NCBI GenBank assembly: GCA_004297495.1
Contig: SCTL01000268.1
Coordinates: 1-6,766, forward strand
Source: Verrucomicrobiota bacterium
GTDB taxonomy: Bacteria; Verrucomicrobiota; Verrucomicrobiia; Limisphaerales; JADLHS01
DNA length: 6,766 nt
Direction: 5' to 3'
The position numbers were made by a program, and so were the translations under genes. Below, piece after piece: positions 1-5,948 of the stretch. Under the pieces are notes generated by a model, which did not search any database, had not been told where the DNA came from, and saw only the letters and a list, made by a program, of their open reading frames with translations. Numbering within the stretch: the first letter of the stretch is position 1; every line of letters begins with the position of its first letter.

Positions 1-13
1 CGAACTCTGAGAG

Positions 14-403
14 CTACGCGGACTCGAGAATCATGTTCGCATACTGCGTCGTGTCCCCGGTGCGGATGAGACCGATGGCATGGGGCACGCGCTTCTTGAA
101 ATCCACGTGCGGCTCGAATTTCGTCGGCACGCCTTTCAGCGCGAAGGCGAAGTTGATTTGAGTCTTCTTGCTGTTCGCTTTGAGAAATTCCTTCGCCATC
201 CACGCTTTGCCGATGACGAAATTTCCTCGCAGCGCGGCGAGCACTTGCAAGACCGTGGGCACATCATCCACGAGCGAGAGGTCCACGGTTTCGATCTGCG
301 GCCAGAAGGGAAAGCCGCGATCCGCGATGACGAGCGTGTTGGTGTGACGCACGCAAGCGATGAGGTTGAGCACGTGCGGATTCAGGATTCCAGTCTTCAG
401 CAT
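14..403 (-). CDS. RbsD/FucU family sugar mutarotase (D-ribose pyranase-like)
   Basis: This 129-residue cytosolic protein belongs to the RbsD/FucU family, which interconverts pyranose and furanose or anomeric forms of sugars such as ribose or fucose before phosphorylation. The length matches the family (about 130-140 residues). The N-terminal pattern is typical: Lys3-Thr-Gly-Ile-Leu-Asn, then His20-Thr-Asn-Thr-Leu-Val with Asp28-Arg-Gly30. The C-terminal Ile-Arg-Thr-Gly...Tyr121-Ala-Asn123 motif is also present. His20, Asp28, His99, Lys103, Tyr121 and Asn123 line up with the catalytic and ribose-binding positions I remember for Bacillus RbsD, shifted by at most one residue. The start is an ATG with only a weak upstream ribosome-binding site. 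The gene is divergent from the sulfur operon, and no ribose transporter or kinase gene is visible, so the substrate (ribose, fucose or another sugar) cannot be assigned. The stop codon is TAG at 14-16. Confidence 0.9.
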   Translation of the reverse strand: MLKTGILNPHVLNLIACVRHTNTLVIADRGFPFWPQIETVDLSLVDDVPTVLQVLAALRGNFVIGKAWMAKEFLKANSKKTQINFAFALKGVPTKFEPHVDFKKRVPHAIGLIRTGDTTQYANMILESA

Positions 404-454
404 GGCGACGTTTTAACGGTTAGCAGGGAAAGTGGAAACAAGATTTCACCGACG

Positions 455-485
455 ACCAATCTTTATTAAAGTAGTAGGGTATTCT
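455..485. promoter_or_regulatory. Candidate operator in the divergent rbsD-cysI intergenic region
   Basis: This AT-rich block in an otherwise GC-rich region carries an imperfect dyad centred on TTAA at about 467-470. Outer ACC (455-457) pairs with GGT (478-480), and inner TC pairs with GA-like bases. The right half, TAGTAGGGTATT (473-484), resembles half-sites of Rrf2-family cysteine-metabolism regulators such as CymR, as I remember them. It lies about 50 bases upstream of the likely cysI start, a sensible place for sulfur control. Only about half of the dyad positions pair, so this is a weak call resting on base composition, position and one half-site. Confidence 0.25.
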
Positions 486-497
486 CAAAAAGACCTC

Positions 498-523
498 TCG
501 ACGTGGCGGCGTTCTGATATACA
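498..523 (+). promoter_or_regulatory. Possible promoter of the sulfur operon
   Basis: A possible extended -10 (TGATATACA, 515-523; or TACAAT, 520-525) is preceded by a poor -35-like TCGACG at 498-503 with a 16-base spacer to TACAAT. Transcription would begin around 530-532, only a few bases before the ATG at 537. That fits the absence of a Shine-Dalgarno sequence there and would give a nearly leaderless mRNA. It would also exclude the upstream GTG at 432 as the start. Verrucomicrobial promoter rules are not something I can test here, so confidence is low. Confidence 0.3.
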
Positions 524-536
524 ATACCTCACTGAC

Positions 537-2210
537 ATGACGACAATTGAAGGCTCAACGAAGCGGACGCACAACGAAGAGATTAAGGAAGTAATCCCTA
601 CTCTCGCCGGTACAATCGCCGCAACCATTGCGGATGAGTCCGCCGACCATTTTTCCGAGGACGACAATCAGTTCCTGAAATTTCACGGCTCGTATCAGCA
701 GGACGACCGCGATCTGCGCAAGACCGGCAAGAAATACATCATGATGATTCGCGGGCGCATCCCCGGCGGCGTGATGACCGCGAAGCAATGGTGCGTGTTC
801 GATGAACTCGCTTCGACTTACGGCAACAACACGCTCCGCATCACCACGCGGCAGAGCATCCAGTTTCACGGAGTGCTCAAAGGAAATCTTCGCCCGCTGA
901 TCGCGAAGATCAACGAGTCGCTGCTCTCCACGCTCGCGGCTTGCGGTGATGTGAACCGCAACGTCCTCGCACCGCCGACTCCCGCTTACACGAAAGCGCG
1001 CGAGCAGGTTTATGCCGACGCGCACAAAGTCGCGATGGCGCTCGCGCCGCAGACCAAGGCGTATCACTCCATCTGGATTGATGGCGTGCAACTCGACAAC
1101 GCGGCGGAGGAGAACAAAAACTTCGTTGACCCGCTTTACGGCAAAACGTACCTGCCGCGCAAATTCAAAACGGCGTTTGTCATCCCGCCGGTGAACGACC
1201 TCGACGTGTTTACGAACTGCCTCGGCTTCATCGCCATCGTCGAGAATGACAAGCTCATCGGTTACAACCTCGCCGTCGGTGGGGGCATGGGCCGCAGCCA
1301 CGGGAACGAAGCCACGTATCCGCGCCTGGCGGATGTCATCGGCTTCTTCACGCCGGACAAGATTGTGGAAGTCGCGAAGGCCGTGCTGACGATTCACCGC
1401 GATTTCGGCGACCGCGCTGATCGCAAACACGCGCGGCTGAAATATGTCGTGGCCGAGCGCGGCGTGAAGTTCATGCAGGACGAAGTGAACCAGCGCGCCG
1501 GCATCACGCTCGCGCCCGCGAAGCCGTATCACTTCACCACGATGCAAGACCTCCTCGGCTGGCACAAAGCCGTGGATGGGACTTGGTTTCTCGGTCTGTT
1601 CGTCAACATGGGCCGCGTGAAGGACGCGCAGAAAACCGCGCTGCGGCAGATCGCAGAGAAGTTTCCGCACCTTGAGTTTCGCCTGAGTGCAAACCAGAAC
1701 GTCATTCTCGCCAACGCAAGCGACGCTGATAAAGTTGCCATCACCGCGCTGCTTAATGCCGCCGCCGTGAAGATGGAGAATCAGGCGAGCGTGCTGCACG
1801 CGGCTTCGATGGCTTGCCCCGCGCTGCCAACATGCGGTCTTGCGCTCGCGGAATCGGAGCGTTATCTGCCTGGCTTGGTGGATCGAATCGAGAAAATCGC
1901 CGGCGACCTCGGACTTGGCAGCGAAGAGATCATCATCCGCTCGACCGGCTGCCCGAATGGTTGCGCGCGCCCTTACATGGCGGAGATCGCGTTCGTCGGC
2001 AAAGCGCCGGGGCGTTATCAAGTCTGGCTTGGCGGCAACGCCTCCGGCACGCGCATCAACCGGCTCTGGAAAGACGTGGTCAAAGATCCCGACATGGAAA
2101 ACGAGTTGCGTCCCGTGCTCGCGCGCTTCGCGAAGGAGCGCAATGCCAACGAACGCTTCGGCGATTGGTGCGACCGCGTGTTTTTGAAGGAAACCATTTC
2201 AGCGAACTGA
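537..2210 (+). CDS. cysI: Assimilatory sulfite reductase, siroheme/4Fe-4S hemoprotein
   Basis: This enzyme reduces sulfite to sulfide with six electrons, the last inorganic step of cysteine synthesis, in the cytoplasm. From the ATG at 537 it has 557 residues (E. coli CysI has 570). The siroheme/4Fe-4S ligands are Cys427, Cys433 (spacing C-x5-C), Cys472 and Cys476 (TGCPNGC; nitrite reductases more often have NSC). Sulfite-binding basic residues are all kept: Arg72 (in RGRIPGG), Arg141 (in NRNVL), Lys209 and Lys211 (in LPRKFKT). Details such as ACGDVNRNVLAP, GGGMGRSH and ARPYMAE...YQVWLGG recall ferredoxin-dependent sulfite reductases of plants and cyanobacteria, so the donor may be ferredoxin rather than CysJ; no cysJ is present here. 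An in-frame GTG at 432 would add 35 residues of non-family-like sequence, so I prefer 537. It ends 4 bases before cysH. Confidence 0.95.
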   Translation: MTTIEGSTKRTHNEEIKEVIPTLAGTIAATIADESADHFSEDDNQFLKFHGSYQQDDRDLRKTGKKYIMMIRGRIPGGVMTAKQWCVFDELASTYGNNTLRITTRQSIQFHGVLKGNLRPLIAKINESLLSTLAACGDVNRNVLAPPTPAYTKAREQVYADAHKVAMALAPQTKAYHSIWIDGVQLDNAAEENKNFVDPLYGKTYLPRKFKTAFVIPPVNDLDVFTNCLGFIAIVENDKLIGYNLAVGGGMGRSHGNEATYPRLADVIGFFTPDKIVEVAKAVLTIHRDFGDRADRKHARLKYVVAERGVKFMQDEVNQRAGITLAPAKPYHFTTMQDLLGWHKAVDGTWFLGLFVNMGRVKDAQKTALRQIAEKFPHLEFRLSANQNVILANASDADKVAITALLNAAAVKMENQASVLHAASMACPALPTCGLALAESERYLPGLVDRIEKIAGDLGLGSEEIIIRSTGCPNGCARPYMAEIAFVGKAPGRYQVWLGGNASGTRINRLWKDVVKDPDMENELRPVLARFAKERNANERFGDWCDRVFLKETISAN

Positions 2211-2214
2211 TTTC

Positions 2215-2874
2215 ATGACCGCAGAACAAATTGCCAAAGCCAACGCCGAGTTGCGGGACAAGTCCGCGCTCGACATCGTGAAGTGGGCCGTGGCGCAATC
2301 GAATGGCCGCGCCATCGTCTCCACGAATTTCCGTCCCTACGAGGCGGTGATCCTGCATCTCTGCGTGCAAGCGCAGCCGGAGATGCCGGTCTTGTGGGTG
2401 GACCACGGCTACAATCGTCCCGCGACCTACATTCATGCCGAGCATCTGCGCCAGTTGCTGCGCTTGAACATCAGGCCGTATCTGCCGCGCATGAGCGCCG
2501 CGCACCGCGACGCGATTCACGGACCAATCCCGACGCCGGACGAGGAGGAGCGTCTGAAACTTTTCAGCGCGTTGATGAAGCTTGAACCGTTTCAACGCGG
2601 CATGGAAGAACTCGCGCCGACGGTCTGGATCACGGCGTTGCGCAAAGTGCAGAATCAGGATCGCGCCACGATGGACATCGTGGCGTGGGACAAAAACTTC
2701 AACGCGCTCAAAGTGAATCCCGTTTTCAATTGGACAGATATGGACATGGAAACGTATCTCTCCCAGCATCACCTGCCGAACGAGTGGGATTATTTTGATC
2801 CCGCGAAGGCGAACGAGAAGCGCGAGTGCGGCTTGCACACGGACTGGTTCACCAAAGCCGTCGAGAAAGTCTGA
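2215..2874 (+). CDS. cysH: CysH-like APS/PAPS reductase, shortened form
   Basis: This cytosolic reductase of the adenylylsulfate family would release sulfite from PAPS or APS using thiols (thioredoxin or glutaredoxin). It has 219 residues; E. coli CysH has 244. Family marks are VSTNF near residue 35, the VDHGYNRPATY segment matching E. coli TDTGYLFPETY, KLEPFQRGM matching KVEPMNRAL, an R-x-x-Q in ALRKVQ, and the C-terminal catalytic motif KRECGLH with Cys205. There are only two cysteines (Cys50, Cys205), so the paired cysteines that bind the 4Fe-4S cluster of APS reductases are absent. The segment between the YL-x-x-HxL helix and ECGLH is about 22 residues shorter than in E. coli and lacks the GYxSxGDxHTT signature. 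The substrate is therefore uncertain. The start lies 4 bases after the cysI stop without a clear Shine-Dalgarno, suggesting translational coupling. Confidence 0.85.
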   Translation: MTAEQIAKANAELRDKSALDIVKWAVAQSNGRAIVSTNFRPYEAVILHLCVQAQPEMPVLWVDHGYNRPATYIHAEHLRQLLRLNIRPYLPRMSAAHRDAIHGPIPTPDEEERLKLFSALMKLEPFQRGMEELAPTVWITALRKVQNQDRATMDIVAWDKNFNALKVNPVFNWTDMDMETYLSQHHLPNEWDYFDPAKANEKRECGLHTDWFTKAVEKV

Positions 2875-2885
2875 GGGATTCAACC

Positions 2886-2890
2886 GGAAG
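2886..2890 (+). promoter_or_regulatory. Ribosome binding site of cysD
   Basis: GGAAG seven bases before the ATG at 2898 is the clearest Shine-Dalgarno sequence in the operon. It decides the cysD start against an in-frame upstream ATG at 2826, which lies inside cysH and would prepend 24 residues of out-of-frame cysH sequence. Confidence 0.65.
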
Positions 2891-2897
2891 AATTTCG

Positions 2898-3836
2898 ATG
2901 AGTTCATACCACCTGGATCACCTGCAATTTCTGGAGACTGAAGCCATTCACATCATGCGCGAGGTGGCGGCGGAGTTCGAGCGACGGGCGCTGCTGTTTT
3001 CCGGCGGCAAAGATTCCATCTGTCTGTTGCGTCTGGCCGAGAAAGCATTTCGTCCATCGGACATTCCGATGCCGTTTCTCAACGTGGAAACCGGCCATGA
3101 GTTTCCCGAGTTGATCGAGTTCCGCGACCGGCGTGCAAAGCAGCTTGGCGCAAAGCTCATCGTCCGCACGGTCGAGGAAGCGTTCAAGAAAGGCATCGCG
3201 CATCCGACGCCCGGGCAGATCAGTCGCAATCAGCTTCAAATCCCCGTGCTGCTTGGCGCAATCGAAGAGTTTCGTTTCGATTGCTGCATCGGCGGCGCGC
3301 GGCGTGATGAGGAGAAGGCGCGCGCGAAGGAGCGCTTCTTCAGCTTTCGCGACTCGTTCGGTCAGTGGGATCCGAAAAACCAGCGACCGGAAATTTGGAA
3401 TCTCTACAACGCGCGGCTCAATCCCGGCGAAAACATGCGCGTGTTCCCGCTCTCGAACTGGACCGAGATGGACGTTTGGGAATACATCAAGCGGGAGAAA
3501 CTCGAAGTGCCGAACATCTATTTTAGCCACGAGCGCGAGTGTTTCCGCCGAGGCGGTCAATGGCTGCCCGTGCCGCCGGCGCACAACGACAACGGCAAGC
3601 CCGATCCTTACGACGGCGCGCGTCCGAAGCCGACAGAGAAGTTTTCCAAGCTCATCGTTCGCGTGCGCACCATCGCCGACATGATCAGCACGGGCATGAT
3701 TGAATCCCGCGCGGACAGTGTAGATGACATCATCGCCGAAATCGCCGCCGCCCGCGTCACCGAACGCGGCACGCGCGCCGACGACAAAGCGAGCGAAGCC
3801 GCGATGGAAGATCGCAAGAAAGCCGGTTACTTTTGA
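2898..3836 (+). CDS. cysD: Sulfate adenylyltransferase subunit 2 (ATP sulfurylase small subunit)
   Basis: CysD forms APS and pyrophosphate from ATP and sulfate as the catalytic partner of the GTPase CysN. It has 312 residues against about 302 in E. coli. The PP-loop is SGGKDS at residues 35-40, with the usual preceding LLF. Other family blocks are VETGHEFPE, the GGARRDEEKARAKER stretch that binds nucleotide and phosphates, FPLSNWTEMDVWEYI, FRRGGQWLPV and the C-terminal TERG...KKAGYF, which closely matches the E. coli end KKRQGYF. The gene follows cysH by 23 bases and has its own good ribosome-binding site. Its last codons overlap a possible TTG start of cysN. Nothing looks truncated or damaged. 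Confidence 0.97.
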   Translation: MSSYHLDHLQFLETEAIHIMREVAAEFERRALLFSGGKDSICLLRLAEKAFRPSDIPMPFLNVETGHEFPELIEFRDRRAKQLGAKLIVRTVEEAFKKGIAHPTPGQISRNQLQIPVLLGAIEEFRFDCCIGGARRDEEKARAKERFFSFRDSFGQWDPKNQRPEIWNLYNARLNPGENMRVFPLSNWTEMDVWEYIKREKLEVPNIYFSHERECFRRGGQWLPVPPAHNDNGKPDPYDGARPKPTEKFSKLIVRVRTIADMISTGMIESRADSVDDIIAEIAAARVTERGTRADDKASEAAMEDRKKAGYF

Positions 3837-3844
3837 TTTCCGCC

Positions 3845-5164
3845 ATGCCTCACTCCCAGCATCCCATTGAGATTTTGCGCTTCAACACCTGCGGCTCGGT
3901 GGACGACGGCAAGTCCACGCTCATCGGTCGGTTGCTCTACGATTCCAAGAGCATCATGGAAGATCAGATGGAAGCGCTCGAACGCAGCGCGGACATCACG
4001 GGCGGCGGCCAGATCAATCTCGCCAATCTCACCGATGGCCTCCGCGCCGAGCGCGAGCAGGGCATCACGATTGATGTCGCGTATCGCTACTTCGCCACGC
4101 CGCGCCGCAAGTTCATCGTCGCCGACACGCCGGGTCACGTGCAATACACGCGCAACATGGTCACCGGCGCGAGCACCGCGAATCTTTCCGTCGTGCTCGT
4201 GGACGCGCGCCAGGGCGTGATCGAGCAGACACGCCGCCACACATTCATCGCCGCGATGCTTGGCATTCCGCATCTCGTCATCGCCGTGAACAAGATGGAC
4301 CTCGTGGATTGGAGCGAGGATCGCTTCTGGGAAATCCGCGACGCCATCGAAGCGTTTCTCCCGAAGCTCGACGTGTTCAAGGACGTGAAGTTCATTCCCA
4401 TCAGCGCGCTCAACGGCGACAACGTCGTTGATCCCTCGAAACACACACCGTGGTTTGAAGGACCGACATTGTTGCGCCATCTCGAAACGGTTCACATCGC
4501 GAGCGATTGGAACTTGAGCGCGTTTCGCTTCCCGGTGCAATGGGTCAATCGCCCGAACGATCCAACGAATCACGACCTGCACGACTTTCGCGGATTGAGC
4601 GGTCAGATTGCGGGCGGCATCGTGAAAGTCGGGCAAAAAATCTTTGTGTTGCCCAGCGGCCTCAAGAGCACAGTGAAACAGATTTGGACCTACGACGGCC
4701 CGGTGCAGGAGGCGTTCTGTCCGCAATCCGTAACGCTCGTGCTCGAACACGACCTCGACATCAGCCGCGGCGACATGATCGTCGGCATCGAGAATCTCCC
4801 CGGCATGACCGCCGATCTTTACGCGCGCGTCGGCTGGATGAATCCGCGTGCGCTCGTCGCCGGGAAAAAATTTCTGCTCAAGCACGGCACGCAAACCGTG
4901 CAAGCCATCGTCAACTCGCTCGAAAGCAAGGTGAACATTCACACGTTTGATTCCGAGCCGTTGCCGACGGAGATCGCGATGAACGAGATCGGCGAAATCC
5001 GCGTGCGCACTGCCAAGCCACTCGTGTTTGACGGTTACGGCACTAACCGCCTGACCGGTTCATTCATCCTGATCGAGCAAGGCACGAACGCGACCGTTGC
5101 CGCCGGCATGTTGCTCCCGCCAAGTGAACTGGTGAAACCGGAATACACGGACTTCGCGATTTGA
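3845..5164 (+). CDS. cysN: Sulfate adenylyltransferase subunit 1 (GTPase large subunit)
   Basis: CysN is an EF-Tu-like GTPase whose GTP hydrolysis drives the unfavourable synthesis of APS by CysD. From the ATG at 3845 it has 439 residues. GTPase motifs are GSVDDGKS (17-24), the switch region EREQGITIDVAYRYF, DTPGH (94-98), NKMD (149-152) and a later SAL. Translation-factor-like beta-barrel domains follow, with LPSG, DISRGD and a C-terminal AGMLLPP block. After VNRPN (234-238) there is an insertion of about 7 residues before DFRG compared with E. coli. The protein stops after the third domain, so there is no fused APS kinase (CysC) as in NodQ-type proteins. An alternative TTG at 3833 overlaps the cysD stop as TTGA and adds 4 residues; neither start has a clear Shine-Dalgarno, so translation is probably coupled to cysD. 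Confidence 0.96.
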   Translation: MPHSQHPIEILRFNTCGSVDDGKSTLIGRLLYDSKSIMEDQMEALERSADITGGGQINLANLTDGLRAEREQGITIDVAYRYFATPRRKFIVADTPGHVQYTRNMVTGASTANLSVVLVDARQGVIEQTRRHTFIAAMLGIPHLVIAVNKMDLVDWSEDRFWEIRDAIEAFLPKLDVFKDVKFIPISALNGDNVVDPSKHTPWFEGPTLLRHLETVHIASDWNLSAFRFPVQWVNRPNDPTNHDLHDFRGLSGQIAGGIVKVGQKIFVLPSGLKSTVKQIWTYDGPVQEAFCPQSVTLVLEHDLDISRGDMIVGIENLPGMTADLYARVGWMNPRALVAGKKFLLKHGTQTVQAIVNSLESKVNIHTFDSEPLPTEIAMNEIGEIRVRTAKPLVFDGYGTNRLTGSFILIEQGTNATVAAGMLLPPSELVKPEYTDFAI

Positions 5165-5165
5165 C

Positions 5166-5244
5166 CCGGGAGCGCCGGCATCTTGCCGGAGAGTCTTCCA
5201 GTTCAAAACGAAGCAATAGGCCGGCAAGATGCCGGCGCTCCCGG
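5166..5244. repeat. 24-bp perfect inverted repeat with 31-base loop (REP-like dispersed element)
   Basis: The left arm (5166-5189) and right arm (5221-5244) are exact reverse complements over 24 bases, each containing GCGCCGGCATCTTGCCGG or its complement, separated by 31 bases (5190-5220). The element begins two bases after the cysN stop codon. In RNA it would form a very stable GC-rich hairpin that could stop transcription, protect the 3' end of the operon mRNA, or insulate the next genes. There is no T-run after it, so it is not a standard intrinsic terminator. Reading frames through it give AGILPA and RQDAGAPG peptides, which I recall as a hallmark of dispersed repeats in Verrucomicrobiota. 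The repeat structure is certain; family and role are inference. Confidence 0.9.
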
Positions 5245-5295
5245 AGTAGAAATAAGACTCGAAATAGCCAGGCCGGGAGTTAAAGTGTTTCAGGC

Positions 5296-5523
5296 ATGAG
5301 CACACGAGACGCGCTGATTCAGGAATTGATGAAGCAACCTGAGAAAGTGTTGCGGGACGTGCGCCGCTATCTCGAGTCCTTGACCGGGCACGAATCGAAG
5401 GGCGGCAACGGCGCGAGCACCGGCTGGCCGGAACGATATTTTGAGCGCACAGCGGGCGCGTTCGCTGACGAACCTTTCGAGCGTCCGCCACAATTGCCGT
5501 TTGAAAAGCGCGAGGAGTGGTGA
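5296..5523 (+). CDS. VapB-like antitoxin of a type II toxin-antitoxin pair
   Basis: This small 75-residue protein is followed directly by a PIN-domain toxin gene whose ATG overlaps its stop codon (TGATG), the usual arrangement for a VapBC pair. Residues 1-30 are charged and likely helical (MSTRDALIQELMKQPEKVLR), as in VapC-associated antitoxins of the DUF2281-like kind. The C-terminal half has a family-like pattern, WPERYFERTAGAF...PFERPPQLPFEKREEW, probably the arm that wraps the toxin. No clear DNA-binding fold (AbrB, ribbon-helix-helix or HTH) is evident from the sequence, so the mode of autoregulation is open. The ATG has no well-placed Shine-Dalgarno: a GGGAG at 5275-5279 is 16 bases away. 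Assignment rests mostly on position plus the C-terminal pattern. Confidence 0.75.
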   Translation: MSTRDALIQELMKQPEKVLRDVRRYLESLTGHESKGGNGASTGWPERYFERTAGAFADEPFERPPQLPFEKREEW

Positions 5524-5924
5524 TGGCCTGGCTGCTCGACACCAATGCCTGGATCACCTACTTGAAGACTCCCCAGTCTTCCATTCGCACCCGACTTCAA
5601 TCGCTCCGACCTTCGGACGTGATGCTTTGCTCGGTGGTCAAAGCCAAGTTGCTTCATGGTGCGGAGAAGTATGGCAACCGCGAGCGCCGATTCGGAATCC
5701 TTCGCGAATTGTTTTCCCCCTACGTCTCACTTCCTTTCGATGACGACGCCGCGGCGCAATACGGACGGATGCGTCACGAGTTGGAAGTGGCTGGAAACAT
5801 CATCGGCCCGAATGACCTCATGATTGCGGCCATAGCCGTGGCGAACGATCACACATTGGTGACGCATAACACTGCGGAGTTTTCGCGCGTGCGAGGACTC
5901 GCGCTTGAAGATTGGCAGAAGTAA
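5523..5924 (+). CDS. vapC: VapC-like PIN-domain toxin, with an altered active-site residue
   Basis: This 133-residue PIN-domain protein would be a Mg-dependent endoribonuclease toxin, held in check by the upstream antitoxin. Family marks in order are the first acid in LLDTNAW (Asp6), the CSVVKA-x-LLHGA helix, SLPFDDDAA, GPNDLMIAA (Asp98), and LVTHNTAEFSRVRGLALEDW with Asn116 and Glu119. The position normally held by the second conserved acid (CSVVKAELLxGA) is Lys42 here, codon AAG instead of GAG. Activity is therefore doubtful unless this is a sequencing error. GAGGAG at 5512-5517 sits five bases before the ATG at 5523. GTG codons at 5517 and 5520 are in-frame alternatives but leave no room for the ribosome-binding site. 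Confidence 0.88.
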   Translation: MAWLLDTNAWITYLKTPQSSIRTRLQSLRPSDVMLCSVVKAKLLHGAEKYGNRERRFGILRELFSPYVSLPFDDDAAAQYGRMRHELEVAGNIIGPNDLMIAAIAVANDHTLVTHNTAEFSRVRGLALEDWQK

Positions 5925-5948
5925 AACGAACCCTGAAATCAATATTTC

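Noticed and set aside
404..536. SAM or other sulfur riboswitch in the leader of the operon
   Set aside because: I found no convincing set of nested stems or conserved riboswitch core, and the likely transcription start leaves no room for a leader.
555..2021. Long open frame (488 codons) on the minus strand across the sulfite reductase gene
   Set aside because: It is antisense to a gene with all catalytic residues. Its composition (rich in Arg, His, Val and Ala without motifs) is the usual mirror of GC-rich third codon positions.
2826..2897. Upstream in-frame ATG for cysD at 2826
   Set aside because: It would overlap the cysH catalytic C-terminus and add unconserved residues; the ATG at 2898 has a good GGAAG site and gives the family-like N-terminus.
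2080..2907. 275-codon minus-strand frame across cysH
   Set aside because: It covers the ends of sulfite reductase and the whole of cysH, both well supported on the plus strand; no family pattern of its own.
3827..4942. 371-codon open frame on the minus strand across cysN
   Set aside because: Same mirror effect; the sense frame carries the full GTPase motif set and the antisense product shows no recognisable domain.
5166..5260. Rho-independent terminator after cysN
   Set aside because: The hairpin is strong, but the arms are longer and the loop larger than usual and no T-run follows on either strand, so it is recorded as a repeat with only a possible terminating role.
5060..5557. Minus-strand open frame of 165 codons including the AGILPA...RQDAGAPG peptide
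   Set aside because: The recognisable peptide comes from the inverted repeat, which reads similarly on both strands; the rest is antisense to cysN and the antitoxin. I treat it as a spurious repeat-derived protein.
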